From Proluteimonas flavola (GTDB lineage: Bacteria; Pseudomonadota; Gammaproteobacteria; Xanthomonadales; Xanthomonadaceae): DNA of 64,000 nucleotides. Position numbers and translations under genes: made by a program. This document shows, piece after piece, positions 53,891 through 62,795 of this stretch. The DNA is taken from positions 1 to 64,000 of the forward strand of contig NZ_JAIWPU010000027.1 in assembly GCF_021191705.1 (NCBI RefSeq), read 5' to 3'. The number at the start of each line of letters is the position of its first letter. The stretch's first letter is position 1. The notes under the pieces are model-generated. The model ran no database searches, was not told the origin of the DNA, and was given only the letters and a program-made list of their open reading frames with translations.

Positions 53891-54352
53891 TTACTCCATG
53901 ACGATCTGCGCGCTCTGCCCCGTGCCGAACACCCTTGCACGGGCACCGACGCGCAGACCATCGGCGCTCGCGGCGCGGATCGCCGACTCGCTGCCGTCGT
54001 CGAACTTCAGCATGACCATATAGGCCGTGACCGTCGGCACGCCCGCCGCCGGCGCAGCAGCGGCGCCCTCGACGACATCGCGCGTAGCGCCGCTCGCGAC
54101 TTCATAGGCCTCGTACGCGTACTCGCCGGTGACGCGGGATGCCGCCCGCCCGGCCATCCGTCCAAGGGCGCGGCCGAGCGCGCCGCTGGTCTGAGAGGGC
54201 TTCGCCTGCTGCTGGGCAGCCGCCGCGACCTGCATCGGACTGATGCCCGTGATCAGCCCACTACGGAACGACATTTCCTGCGCAGCCACGTTCGGCCCGG
54301 CCAGCGCCGTTCCGCAGGCGAGTACCGCGATCCACATCCATCGCATCTTCAT
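53891..54352 (-). CDS. Secreted hypothetical protein with Gly/Ala-rich segment
   Basis: A 153-residue exported protein of unknown function. A signal peptide (about 1-25, cleaved near VAAQE) precedes a small-residue segment (SGALGRALGRMAGRAASRVTG) that recalls glycine-zipper membrane-inserting regions of small outer-membrane proteins. The C-terminal beta-rich part (AYMVMLKFDDGSESAIRA, GLRVGARARVFGTGQSAQI) resembles the OB/SH3-like ends of SlyB-type proteins. The ATG at 54352 is preceded by AAGGGGGAT. It lies between a convergent hypothetical and gltA, with a terminator between it and gltA. Confidence 0.75.
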   Translation of the reverse strand: MKMRWMWIAVLACGTALAGPNVAAQEMSFRSGLITGISPMQVAAAAQQQAKPSQTSGALGRALGRMAGRAASRVTGEYAYEAYEVASGATRDVVEGAAAAPAAGVPTVTAYMVMLKFDDGSESAIRAASADGLRVGARARVFGTGQSAQIVME

Positions 54353-54519
54353 CCGGGCATCCCCCTTCGAGTGAGCCGAGCGCTGCGGCGACCCGTGCGA
54401 TACAGGACGCTGACCAGCGCATGTCGAAGCCAGTCTGCCGAGCGTCTGGCGATCCGGCTGTCGGAAAGCACCTGAGGCGGATGTCGGAATTGTCGTAGAA
54501 GCAGGCACTCTTCCAGACA

Positions 54520-54546
54520 CGACAAAGGCGGCCCGAAGGCCGCCCT
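54520..54546 (-). terminator. Rho-independent terminator of gltA
   Basis: On the minus strand GGCGGCC, UUCG loop, GGCCGCC (54544-54527) followed by TTTGTCGTGT. It lies about 45 bases after the gltA stop. Confidence 0.8.
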
Positions 54547-54589
54547 GCCATGACACGCCGGGTCCATGGACCCGGCTTTGCCGAATCAA

Positions 54590-55891
54590 TCAGCGCTGGT
54601 TGGCGCCCGTGTAGTCGCGCACGTCGTAGCCGGTGTAGATCTGCCGCGGACGGCCGATCTTGGCTTCCGGGTCGACCTGCTGTTCGAGCCAGTGCGCGAC
54701 CCAGCCGGCGGTGCGGCCGATCGCGAACATCACGGTGAACATCTCGGTCGGGATGTTCAAGGCCTTGTAGATGATGCCGCTGTAGAAATCGACGTTCGGG
54801 TAGAGCTTGCGCTCGACGAAGTAGTCGTCCTTCAGCGCCGCTTCCTCGAGCTTCATCGCGACATCGAGCAGCGGGTCGTTGATGCCCAGCTCGCCGAGGA
54901 CCTTGTGGGTCATCTCGCGGATGATCTTCGCGCGCGGGTCGAAGTTCTTGTAGACGCGGTGGCCGAAGCCCATCAGGCGGAACGGGTCGTTCTTGTCCTT
55001 GGCGCGCAGCACCGCCTTCTCGACGTTGTCCGCCGTGCCGATCTCGGCCAGCTGCTTGAGCACCGCCTCGTTGGCGCCGCCGTGCGCGGGGCCCCACAGC
55101 GCGGTGATGCCGGCGGCGACCGACGCGTACGGGTTCGCACCGGTGGAGCCGACCAGGCGCACGGTCGAGGTCGACGCGTTCTGCTCGTGGTCGGCATGCA
55201 GGATGAAGAGCAGGTCCATCGCCTTGGCGACGACCGGGTTGAGTTCCAGCGGCTCGCTCGGCACTTCGAACATCATGTGCAGGAAGCGGTCGACGTAGCC
55301 CAGGCTGTTGCGCGGGTAGCGGATCGGCTGGCCGATCGAATAGCGGTACGCGGCCGCAGCCAGCGTCGGCACCTTGGCGATCAGGCGGATCGCGGCGAGG
55401 CGGCGCTGTTCGGGATCCTGCAGGTCCAGCGTGTCGTGGTAGAACGCCGACATCGACGCGACCGACGCGGCAAGCATCGCCATCGGATGCGCATCGTGGC
55501 GGAAGCCCTGCAGGAAGCTCTTCAGCGACTCGTGCATCATCGTGTGATGCGTGACTTCGTGCTCGAACCTGGCGAATTCGTCGGCGGTCGGCAGCTCGCC
55601 GGCCTGCAGCAGATAGGCGACTTCGAGGAAGCTCGACTTTCCGGCCAGCTGATCGATCGGATAACCGCGATACAGCAGCACGCCCTCGTCGCCATCGATG
55701 TAGGTGATCGCGGACTTGCAGCTGGCGGTGGCGGTGAAGCCGGAGTCGTAGGTGAAGCAGCCGGTTTCCCTGGGCAGCTTCGAGATGTCGACGCAGGGGT
55801 TGCCGAGCGTGCCGTGCAGAACGGGCAGCGTCACCGTTTTGCCGGCGGCTTCAAGCGTGACCTGGTCGAGCTTGGCGTTGGATTCAGACAC
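54590..55891 (-). CDS. gltA: Citrate synthase (type II)
   Basis: GltA condenses acetyl-CoA and oxaloacetate in the first step of the TCA cycle. The 433-residue length and sequence fit the hexameric, NADH-sensitive Gram-negative type II enzyme. An N-terminal beta domain ([18 protein letters not shown]) precedes the catalytic part. Catalytic residues are visible in [15 protein letters not shown] (His), [10 protein letters not shown] (His) and VDFYSG (Asp); [14 protein letters not shown] binds CoA and oxaloacetate. The start is GTG at 55891 (VSESNAK) with GAGGAG about eight bases upstream. An overlapping seven-codon frame begins at ATG 55907 and crosses this start. Confidence 0.96.
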   Translation of the reverse strand: MSESNAKLDQVTLEAAGKTVTLPVLHGTLGNPCVDISKLPRETGCFTYDSGFTATASCKSAITYIDGDEGVLLYRGYPIDQLAGKSSFLEVAYLLQAGELPTADEFARFEHEVTHHTMMHESLKSFLQGFRHDAHPMAMLAASVASMSAFYHDTLDLQDPEQRRLAAIRLIAKVPTLAAAAYRYSIGQPIRYPRNSLGYVDRFLHMMFEVPSEPLELNPVVAKAMDLLFILHADHEQNASTSTVRLVGSTGANPYASVAAGITALWGPAHGGANEAVLKQLAEIGTADNVEKAVLRAKDKNDPFRLMGFGHRVYKNFDPRAKIIREMTHKVLGELGINDPLLDVAMKLEEAALKDDYFVERKLYPNVDFYSGIIYKALNIPTEMFTVMFAIGRTAGWVAHWLEQQVDPEAKIGRPRQIYTGYDVRDYTGANQR

Positions 55892-55962
55892 TCTGGAGGC
55901 TCCTCATTTCCCCGGACGGCGACGCCGTCCGGCCTGGCGGGCGGCGGTGCCGCAACGCGTCA

Positions 55963-55968
55963 ATTATC
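55963..55968 (-). promoter_or_regulatory. Candidate extended -10 element of gltA
   Basis: On the minus strand TGCGATAAT contains an extended -10 TGn and GATAAT (five of six matches), about 70 bases before the gltA GTG. No clear -35 lies 17 bases upstream. Confidence 0.45.
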
Positions 55969-56069
55969 GCATAGCGATTCCATGCGCGCCCGTACGCGGC
56001 ATTGCACGAAAGTCGAACATGGCCAAGCGCGCCGCGGCATCGATGCGGCGGCGGGAGCAGGTTGCAGGA

Positions 56070-56096
56070 ATGCAGAAGGCCGCCCGAAGGCGGCCC
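56070..56096 (-). terminator. Rho-independent terminator of rpmE2
   Basis: On the minus strand GGCCGCC, UUCG loop, GGCGGCC (56095-56078) followed by TTCTGCATT. It lies about 60 bases after the rpmE2 stop. A second GC dyad (GCGCCGC/GCGGCGC) sits between the stop and this stem near 56117-56136. Confidence 0.75.
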
Positions 56097-56154
56097 GCTG
56101 GTGTCGTCGAAAGATACGCGCCGCGACTGCGGCGCGCATCGATTCCACGCGCGC

Positions 56155-56406
56155 TTACTTGGCGTAGCGCTTGCGGAACTTGTCGACGCGACCGCTCGTG
56201 TCCATGATCTTGTTCTGGCCGGTATAGAACGGGTGCGTGGCCGAAGAGACTTCGATCTTGATCAGCGGATATTCGTTACCGTCCTCCCACTGGATCTTTT
56301 CCTTCGCCGAGGCGGCGAGGGTCGAGCGGGTGAGGAACTTGAAGCCGTCGGACGTGACGTCCTGGAAGACGACTTCGCGGTATTCGGGATGGATGTCGGC
56401 CTTCAT
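56155..56406 (-). CDS. rpmE2: 50S ribosomal protein L31 type B
   Basis: An 83-residue L31 protein. [16 protein letters not shown] at the start and [24 protein letters not shown] at the end are the L31 signatures. The CxxC zinc ribbon of type A L31 is absent (no Cys at all), so it is the zinc-independent type B. In enterobacteria type B genes are repressed by Zur, but here it may be the only L31; no Zur box was recognised. ATG at 56406 is chosen over one 21 bases upstream because conservation begins there. A TAAAAT -10 candidate lies about 34 bases upstream. Confidence 0.95.
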   Translation of the reverse strand: MKADIHPEYREVVFQDVTSDGFKFLTRSTLAASAKEKIQWEDGNEYPLIKIEVSSATHPFYTGQNKIMDTSGRVDKFRKRYAK

Positions 56407-56439
56407 GGCGGCACCAGAGTTGCACAAGGGAAGAGCGGC

Positions 56440-56445
56440 ATTTTA
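56440..56445 (-). promoter_or_regulatory. Candidate -10 element of rpmE2
   Basis: On the minus strand TAAAAT (five of six matches) lies about 34 bases before the rpmE2 ATG. No good -35 was found. Confidence 0.4.
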
Positions 56446-56488
56446 ACCATCGACCGGACCACGGCGCAAGCCGCCGGTCGCATGATGT

Positions 56489-57424
56489 TCAACGGGCCAG
56501 CACGCGGCGGATCCGCGCATGGAACCGCGCGGGGTCGTAGCGCAGCAGGATGTGGGCATTGTCGGGCCGCCCGAGCTGGCGGTTCCAGTCGACGATCGTC
56601 GCGCCACGCGCAGGCCCCCGCTCGAGCACGACATCCAGCGGACGCTCGACGACCTCCAGCGCCGCCCCGGGTTCGAGAACCCAAGCCATCGCCAGCGCAT
56701 CCGCGCAATGCCAGTCGTCGCCGCGGCGGTCCGCGGACCACTCGCGGGTCTTGCGCGAGATCGCCTCGTAGAACCGTCCGATCTCGCCGCCGGCCTGCAT
56801 CCAGCCGAGCACCGCATCGTGCGGCAGCCCATGGGCGACGGTGGCCTCCCAGTCGGAGAGGTCGAAGACCGGGAACGCGTCGAATACGATCTTCGCGGCC
56901 TCGGGGTCGAAATAGGCGTTGAACTCGGCACTGGGCGTGATGTTGCCGTGGCCGGTCACCGCGCCGGACATCGCGACGAAGCGCGCGACCCGCGAGGGCA
57001 GCGTGGGGTCGAGCTTCAATGCCAGCGCGATATTGGTCAGCGGCCCCAGGGCGACCAGCACCAGACGCCCGGCGTGCACATGCGACAGACGCAGGATCGC
57101 CAGCGCGGCGTGCTCGTCCTCGGCCGCGCGCGCCGCCGGCGTGTAGCCGATATCGCCGAAACCGTCGTTGCCATGCACATAGGCGGCATCCGGCGCAGCG
57201 TGCAACAGCGGCGACGGACTGCCTGCGAACACGGGCACATCGGCATGGCCTGCCACTTCACAGAGCTTCAGCGCATTGGCCACGGTATGGCGCAGGCCGA
57301 CATTGCCGGCGGCGATCGTCAGGCCGATCACCTCGTGCGCATCGTCGTGCAGCGCCAGCAGCAGCGCGAGGGCGTCGTCGACGCCCGGGTCGGTATCGAT
57401 CAGCAGCGGGAGTTTATCGGTCAT
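56489..57424 (-). CDS. Inosine-uridine preferring nucleoside hydrolase family protein
   Basis: A 311-residue IUNH-family hydrolase, which cleaves the N-glycosidic bond of ribonucleosides for salvage. The calcium-binding signature DTDPGVDDALALL is at about 10-22. Other ligands and substrate residues are seen in AGNVGLRHTVANAL (Asn), ALGPLTNIALAL (Thr), the central GNITPSAEFNAYFDPEAA and the late His-Asp pair in DDWHCADALAMAW. Base preference cannot be read from the sequence. It lies alone, 65 bases after recG on the same strand and 82 bases before rpmE2, so it may be the last gene of the recG run. Confidence 0.92.
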   Translation of the reverse strand: MTDKLPLLIDTDPGVDDALALLLALHDDAHEVIGLTIAAGNVGLRHTVANALKLCEVAGHADVPVFAGSPSPLLHAAPDAAYVHGNDGFGDIGYTPAARAAEDEHAALAILRLSHVHAGRLVLVALGPLTNIALALKLDPTLPSRVARFVAMSGAVTGHGNITPSAEFNAYFDPEAAKIVFDAFPVFDLSDWEATVAHGLPHDAVLGWMQAGGEIGRFYEAISRKTREWSADRRGDDWHCADALAMAWVLEPGAALEVVERPLDVVLERGPARGATIVDWNRQLGRPDNAHILLRYDPARFHARIRRVLAR

Positions 57425-57489
57425 GCCGCATTATTGCCTGCGCCGCGTCCAACCGCGACCATTGGCCGAGCCGCCCGGAGGCCATCCAC

Positions 57490-59598
57490 TCAGGCGGCCG
57501 AGTACCGCGTCGCGCTGCCGATCCAGCGCGAGACCACGCGGTCGGCCAATCCGGGCTGCGACGCCAGCATCGCATCGCCGATCCGGTGGATCTCCGGCAG
57601 CAGATCGGCGTCGCGCGCGAGGTCGGCGAGCCGGAACTCGGCCAGGCCGGTCTGTCGCGTGCCCAGCAGTTCACCGGGGCCGCGCAGGGCGAGGTCCTTT
57701 TCGGCGATGACGAAGCCGTCGCTGGTCGTGCGCATCGTCTCCAAGCGCTCGCGGGCCATCCGCGACAGCGGCGACTGGTACAGCAGCACGCAGCTCGATG
57801 CGGCACTGCCCCGCCCCACGCGACCGCGCAGCTGATGCAACTGCGCGAGGCCGAGCCTCTCGGCATTCTCGATCACCATCAGCGAGGCGTTGGGCACGTC
57901 GACGCCGACCTCGATGACGGTCGTGGCAACCAGCAGATCGATATCGCCCTGCTTGAACGCGCGCATCGCGTCCTGTTTGGCGGCAGGCTTCATGCGTCCA
58001 TGCACGAGTGCGACACGGACTTCGGGTAGCGCGGCCGACAGCTGTTCGAACGTCGTCTGCGCGGCCTGCGCGACGACTTCGTCCGAATCGTCGATCAGCG
58101 TGCATACCCAGTAGGCCTGGCGACCGTCGGCGCAGGCGTGGCGGATGCGTTCGATCAAGGCCGGCCGTCGCTCGCTGTTGAGCACGACCGTCTGCACCGG
58201 CGTGCGTCCGGGCGGCAGTTCGTCGATCGCCGAGACGTCGAGATCGGCGTAGGCCGACATCGCCAGGGTGCGCGGAATCGGTGTCGCCGTCATCACCAGC
58301 TGGTGCGGCACGCGGTCGCCACCCGCGCCCTTGTCGCGCAGTGCGAGGCGCTGGTGCACGCCGAAGCGGTGCTGCTCGTCGACGATCGCGAGCGCGAGAT
58401 CATGGAAGTCGACGCCCGCCTGCATCAACGCATGCGTCCCGACCACCAGTGGCGCGGCGCCCGAGGCGATATCGGCCAGGACCGCCGCGCGCGCACGTCC
58501 GGTGACCTTGCCTGCGAGCCAGGCCACACGCACGCCCAGCGGTTCGAACCACGCGCGCAGATTCTGCGCATGTTGTTCGGCCAGCAGCTCGGTCGGTGCC
58601 ATCAGCGCGGCCTGGCGGCCGCCGTCGAGGGCGGCCGCGGCGGCGAGCGCGGCGACGACCGTCTTGCCGCTGCCGACATCGCCCTGCACCAGCCGCAGCA
58701 TCGGCTTGCGTCGGGCGAGGTCGACCAACAGTTCGCGATGCACGCGCGCCTGCGCACCCGTCAACGCGAACGGCAGCGCGGCCTGCAGCGCAACGGCAAG
58801 CGGCCCCGGCCGCAACACCGGCGCGCGATGCGCCTGCAGCGCAATGCGTTGCCGGCGCAGGCTGAGATGGTGGGCGAGCATTTCCTCGAGCACCAGACGG
58901 CGCTGCGCCGGATGTCGGCCCGAGGCCAGCATCGCCATGTCCGCATCGCTGGGCGGCCGATGCACGTAGAGCAGCGCTTCGCGCAGCGTCGGCATGCCGA
59001 GCTCAATCAGCGCATCGCCTGGCAACAGTTCGAGCGCCGCGTCGCCAGGCAGACGGTCGAGCGCCTGACCGACCAGCCGGCGCAACACCTGCGGGCCGAC
59101 GCCCTCGATCGCGGGATAGACCGGATCGAGACGATCGTCGAGCACCGTGATCGCGTCGTCGCCGAGCACGCGGTAGCTCGGGTGCACGATCTCCAGCCCC
59201 TGCTGTCCGGGCCGCGGCGTTCCGAAACAGCACAGCCGTGTGCCCACGGCGAGCTGCGCGACCTGCGCGGCGCGGAAATGGAAGAAGCGCAGGACCAGCG
59301 TGCCACCAGAGCCATCGCTGATCGCCACGCGCAGCATCGGCCGGCGCCGGAATCCTGTCTCGATCGCCTCGACCGTGCCTTCCACCTGCGCCGGCACGCC
59401 GCCGCGCAGATGGCGGATCGGCGTGACGTGGGTGCGGTCCTCGTACTGACGCGGCAGATGCAGCCACAGATCGCCGATCGTCGCGAGCCCGCGCGCGGCG
59501 AGTTTTTCCGCGACCTTCGGCCCGACGCCCGACAACGCGGACACCGGCGTCTGGCCCGCGTCGGCGAGCGTCGGCGCGTGGGTACCGGACCGGCTCAT
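57490..59598 (-). CDS. recG: ATP-dependent DNA helicase RecG
   Basis: A 702-residue superfamily 2 helicase that remodels stalled forks and branched DNA. The N-terminal wedge/OB domain (about 60-160; VEGTVEAIETGFRRRPMLRVAISDG, split) precedes the helicase core. Walker A is GDVGSGKTVVAALAA near 305-318, DEQH is IVDEQHRFGVHQR, TATPIPRT is motif III, and QLRGRVGRG is motif VI. The C-terminal TRG region (PLSRMARERLETMR, then DLALRGPGELLGTRQTG) couples ATP hydrolysis to translocation. ATG at 59598, 16 bases after ridA. The spoT-ridA-recG order is conserved in related gammaproteobacteria. Confidence 0.96.
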   Translation of the reverse strand: MSRSGTHAPTLADAGQTPVSALSGVGPKVAEKLAARGLATIGDLWLHLPRQYEDRTHVTPIRHLRGGVPAQVEGTVEAIETGFRRRPMLRVAISDGSGGTLVLRFFHFRAAQVAQLAVGTRLCCFGTPRPGQQGLEIVHPSYRVLGDDAITVLDDRLDPVYPAIEGVGPQVLRRLVGQALDRLPGDAALELLPGDALIELGMPTLREALLYVHRPPSDADMAMLASGRHPAQRRLVLEEMLAHHLSLRRQRIALQAHRAPVLRPGPLAVALQAALPFALTGAQARVHRELLVDLARRKPMLRLVQGDVGSGKTVVAALAAAAALDGGRQAALMAPTELLAEQHAQNLRAWFEPLGVRVAWLAGKVTGRARAAVLADIASGAAPLVVGTHALMQAGVDFHDLALAIVDEQHRFGVHQRLALRDKGAGGDRVPHQLVMTATPIPRTLAMSAYADLDVSAIDELPPGRTPVQTVVLNSERRPALIERIRHACADGRQAYWVCTLIDDSDEVVAQAAQTTFEQLSAALPEVRVALVHGRMKPAAKQDAMRAFKQGDIDLLVATTVIEVGVDVPNASLMVIENAERLGLAQLHQLRGRVGRGSAASSCVLLYQSPLSRMARERLETMRTTSDGFVIAEKDLALRGPGELLGTRQTGLAEFRLADLARDADLLPEIHRIGDAMLASQPGLADRVVSRWIGSATRYSAA

Positions 59599-59614
59599 GC
59601 GTGACCGGTGGAAC

Positions 59615-59998
59615 TCAGCCGAGCACCATCACCGCATCGACCTCGAAGCGTGCGCCCTTCGGCAACGCCGGCACTTCGATGGTGGAGCGCGCGGGGTACG
59701 GCGATTCGAAGCACTCCGCCATCACCGCGTTGACCTGGGCGAACTCGCCCAGATCGGTCACATACAGCCCCACGCGCACGATGTCGTCGAGACTGCCGCC
59801 GGCCGCAATCGCGACGGCCTTGAGGTTTTCGAACGCGCGCCGCGCCTGCGCGGTGATGTCGCCGGTGACGATGTCGCCGGTGGCCGGATCGAGCGGAATC
59901 TGACCCGAGAAATACACGGTGTCGCCGGCGCGGACAGCCTGCGAATACGGACCGATCGCGGCGGGCGCGTCCGGCGTGGAAATGGGCGTGCGGGGCAT
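59615..59998 (-). CDS. ridA: RidA family 2-iminopropanoate/2-iminobutanoate deaminase
   Basis: A 127-residue RidA (YjgF/YER057c) protein that hydrolyses reactive enamine/imine intermediates made by PLP enzymes such as threonine dehydratase. The trimeric fold motifs are AIGPYSQAVRAGDTVYFSGQI (about 14-34), FENLKAVAIAAGGSLDDIVR and the C-terminal YPARSTIEVPALPKGARFEVD. In that segment the substrate-carboxylate-binding Arg (PARST) is present, which marks active RidA rather than Rid1-7 paralogues. ATG at 59998; a longer upstream frame lacks conservation. It lies between spoT (63 bases) and recG (16 bases). Confidence 0.94.
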   Translation of the reverse strand: MPRTPISTPDAPAAIGPYSQAVRAGDTVYFSGQIPLDPATGDIVTGDITAQARRAFENLKAVAIAAGGSLDDIVRVGLYVTDLGEFAQVNAVMAECFESPYPARSTIEVPALPKGARFEVDAVMVLG

Positions 59999-60061
59999 CG
60001 TGGAACTCCGGCAACGGGAAAGCCCGCATTCTAGCGGGCGCACGCCGCGCCGCGATTCGGA

Positions 60062-62233
60062 TTACATCCGCTGCACGCCGTGCACAACCGGCAGGCGGCG
60101 TGTCCGTCGGATCACTTCGGCCAGGTGCTTGCGGCCCTTGACCTCGATCGAGAAGCGGATCGCGGCGATGGTGCTGTCGCGTTCCAGGTATTCCACGCCG
60201 TCGATGTTGGAATGCACGCGCGCGATCGCCGCGGCGACCTGCGCCAGCACGCCGGGATGGTTCTCGACCTCGATGCGCAGTGCGACGTTGTAGTCGCCGA
60301 CCACCTCGCGGTCCCAGTCGATCGCGACCCAGCGCTCGGGCGACTTGCGGAACTCGGCGACGTTCGGGCAATCCACGCGGTGCACGACGATGCCGCGGCC
60401 GGTGGTGTGGTAGCCCATGATGTCGTCGCCGGGAATCGGCATGCAGCAGTTGGCGAAGGTGATGACGCCGCGCTCGTCGCCGCGGATGCGGATCGTCTCG
60501 CCGGCGCGTGCGATCTGCTCGGTCGGCACGCCGCCGTCGTGCTGCGCCAGCGCCAGCGCCACCTGCGCCGGCATCCAGTTGCCGAGCGCGATGTCGGCCA
60601 TGAGCTCTTCGAGCCGCGGATATTTCGCTTCGACCAGATACGCATCGAGCCGCTCCTGCGGCAGGCGGTCGAGCGAGGTTCCGAGCAGTTCCAGCGCGCG
60701 GTCGAGCATGCGGTGGCCGAGCTGCACCGCATCCTCGTGCTGCAGATGCTTGAGCTGCGCGCGGATCGAGGTGCGCGCCTTGCCGGTGACGACGAACTCG
60801 AGCCACTGCGGACGCGGCATCGAGGATTTCGCGGTGACGATCTCCACGCGCTGCCCGCTGGCGAGCATCGTGCGCAGCGGCACCAGCTTGCCGTCGACGC
60901 GCGCGGCGACGGCCTGGTTGCCGATGTCGGTGTGCACCGCGTACGCGAAATCCAGCGCGGTCGAGTTGCGCGGCAGCGACATGATGTCGCCCTTGGGCGT
61001 GAACAGGTAGACCTCGTCCGGGAACAGGTCGACCTTGACGTTCTCGAGGAACTCCAGCGACGAACCGGTCGCCCGCTGCGATTCGAGCAGCCCGGCGATC
61101 CACGTATGCGCCCGCGACTGCGCGCTGTTCGGGCCTTCGCCACCGTGCTTGTAGGCCCAGTGCGCGGCGATGCCGCGTTCGGCGATCAGGTCCATCTCCT
61201 CGGTGCGGATCTGCACCTCGATCGGTGCGCCGTAGGGTCCGAACAGCACCGTGTGCAGCGACTGGTAGCCGTTGGCCTTGGGGATCGCGATGAAATCGCG
61301 GAAACGCCCGTCGAGCGGCTTGAACACCGAATGGGCGATGCCCAGCGCGTGATAACAGTCGGCCGCGTTGCCGACGATGATCCGGTAGCCGAACACGTCC
61401 ATGACCTGGGTGAAGGTTTTTCCTTCGCCCTGCATCTTGTTGTAGATGCTCCAGGGCGATTTCACCCGGCCCACCAGCCGGTACTGCAGCCCCGCACTGG
61501 TGAGCCGCTGGGCGAGTTGCGCCTCGATGCTCGCCAGCGCTTCGCGACGCACCAGCGGCTGGTTGCGGATGCGCCGCTCCAGCACCATGTGCCGGATCGG
61601 ATACAGCGCGTGGAAGCCGAGATCCTGCAGCTCGGCCTTGATCTTGTTCATGCCCAGGCGCTGGGCGATCGGCGCATAGATGTCGAGGGTTTCGCGCGCG
61701 ATGCGTTCGCGCGACGGGCCCGGCTGCGCGCCGAGGGTGCGCATGTTGTGCAGGCGGTCGGCGAGCTTGATCAGGATCACGCGCAGATCGCGCGCCATCG
61801 CCAGCATCATCTTGCGGAAGCTCTCTGCGTCCGCTTCCTGGCGACTGCCGAAGTTGAGCTTGTCGAGCTTGGTGACGCCTTCCACCAGTTCGGCGACGGT
61901 CTCGCCGAAGGCGGATGCCAGCGCCTCGCGGGTCAACGGCGTGTCTTCGATCGTGTCGTGCAGGATCGCTGCGACCAGCGTCTCGATGTCGACCTTCTGC
62001 TCGGCCAGCACCACCGCCACCGCGACCGGATGGGTGATGTAGGGCTCGCCGGACTTGCGCAGCTGGCCCGAGTGCGCGGCCGCGCCGACCGACCAGGCAC
62101 GGCGCAGCTGCACGCGCTGTTCGTCGGGCAGGTACTGCGCCGCCCGCTCGAGCACACGCATGTACTCGGGCACCGCGTCGTCCGCGGGGACATCGGGCGT
62201 TGCGGGAACTGTGGCGGGTGCGGCGGGCGTCAT
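60062..62233 (-). CDS. spoT: Bifunctional (p)ppGpp synthetase/hydrolase SpoT
   Basis: A 723-residue long RSH enzyme. The hydrolase HD domain is intact: HxxH upstream, then HDTIEDT at 92-98 and RDLRVILIKLADRLHNMRTL. The synthetase domain has RVKSPWSIYNKMQ, VFGYRIIV and LDGRFRDFIAIPKANGYQSLH. The RFRD basic variant is typical of bifunctional enzymes, unlike the EFDD of RelA at 29334-31496. TGS (VYLFTPKGDIMSLPRNSTALDFAY, split), helical, zinc-finger (FANCCMPIPGDDI) and ACT domains follow. ATG at 62233. It is downstream of rpoZ after a terminator-like stem, so it may have its own promoter. Confidence 0.96.
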   Translation of the reverse strand: MTPAAPATVPATPDVPADDAVPEYMRVLERAAQYLPDEQRVQLRRAWSVGAAAHSGQLRKSGEPYITHPVAVAVVLAEQKVDIETLVAAILHDTIEDTPLTREALASAFGETVAELVEGVTKLDKLNFGSRQEADAESFRKMMLAMARDLRVILIKLADRLHNMRTLGAQPGPSRERIARETLDIYAPIAQRLGMNKIKAELQDLGFHALYPIRHMVLERRIRNQPLVRREALASIEAQLAQRLTSAGLQYRLVGRVKSPWSIYNKMQGEGKTFTQVMDVFGYRIIVGNAADCYHALGIAHSVFKPLDGRFRDFIAIPKANGYQSLHTVLFGPYGAPIEVQIRTEEMDLIAERGIAAHWAYKHGGEGPNSAQSRAHTWIAGLLESQRATGSSLEFLENVKVDLFPDEVYLFTPKGDIMSLPRNSTALDFAYAVHTDIGNQAVAARVDGKLVPLRTMLASGQRVEIVTAKSSMPRPQWLEFVVTGKARTSIRAQLKHLQHEDAVQLGHRMLDRALELLGTSLDRLPQERLDAYLVEAKYPRLEELMADIALGNWMPAQVALALAQHDGGVPTEQIARAGETIRIRGDERGVITFANCCMPIPGDDIMGYHTTGRGIVVHRVDCPNVAEFRKSPERWVAIDWDREVVGDYNVALRIEVENHPGVLAQVAAAIARVHSNIDGVEYLERDSTIAAIRFSIEVKGRKHLAEVIRRTRRLPVVHGVQRM

Positions 62234-62318
62234 TCACGAAGCCTACGGGCACGGTCGTGGTTTTGGAACCACATCCGCACACGGGAACGCGGCTGCGTGT
62301 GCGCGGCGCACAAACGCA

Positions 62319-62342
62319 ACGACCCCGCCGGAGCGGGGTCGT
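62319..62342 (-). terminator. Rho-independent terminator of rpoZ
   Basis: On the minus strand ACGACCCCG, a six-base loop and CGGGGTCGT form a nine-pair stem followed by TGCGTTTG. It lies 45 bases after the rpoZ stop and upstream of spoT. Confidence 0.75.
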
Positions 62343-62386
62343 CGGTACGCCATCGGGCTGCGCGCATCAGGCGCGCGGCAGGCGGA

Positions 62387-62689
62387 TCAGAGATCGTCGC
62401 CCTTGCCCATGTCCTCGTCGGCCACGACTTCGGCGGCGGCCCATTCCAGCGCCTCGCGCTCCTTGCGCTCGCGCTCGGACTTGTCGACGGCTTCGATGAA
62501 GGGCTGATCGATGCGGCGCGCGGCGATTTCGCGCAGCGCCAGCACGGTCGGCTTGTCGTCGTTCTCGCTGTTGTCGAGCTGCGATTCGACGCCGTTGGCG
62601 AGCTGGCGGGCGCGGCGGGCGGCCAGCATGACCAGCTCGAAGCGGTTGTCGACGACTTCCAGGCAATCTTCTACGGTGATGCGGGCCAT
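62387..62689 (-). CDS. rpoZ: DNA-directed RNA polymerase omega subunit
   Basis: A 100-residue omega subunit, which aids assembly of the beta' subunit and forms part of one ppGpp-binding site on RNA polymerase. [30 protein letters not shown] is the standard N terminus (split: positions 1-15 and 16-30), followed by [18 protein letters not shown]. The acidic C-terminal extension ends [13 protein letters not shown] at 62689 begins the conserved region; the open frame upstream is not conserved. Its place between gmk and spoT matches E. coli and Pseudomonas. Confidence 0.96.
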   Translation of the reverse strand: MARITVEDCLEVVDNRFELVMLAARRARQLANGVESQLDNSENDDKPTVLALREIAARRIDQPFIEAVDKSERERKEREALEWAAAEVVADEDMGKGDDL

Positions 62690-62795
62690 ACGGGCTCCCG
62701 GCGACCGGATCGGCCGCGCGAATTGACGAAAAAGGGTCGCGCATCGTAGCGCCCGACCCATGCCGGCGCAAGCGCCAACTATAGGAATCAAGCAG

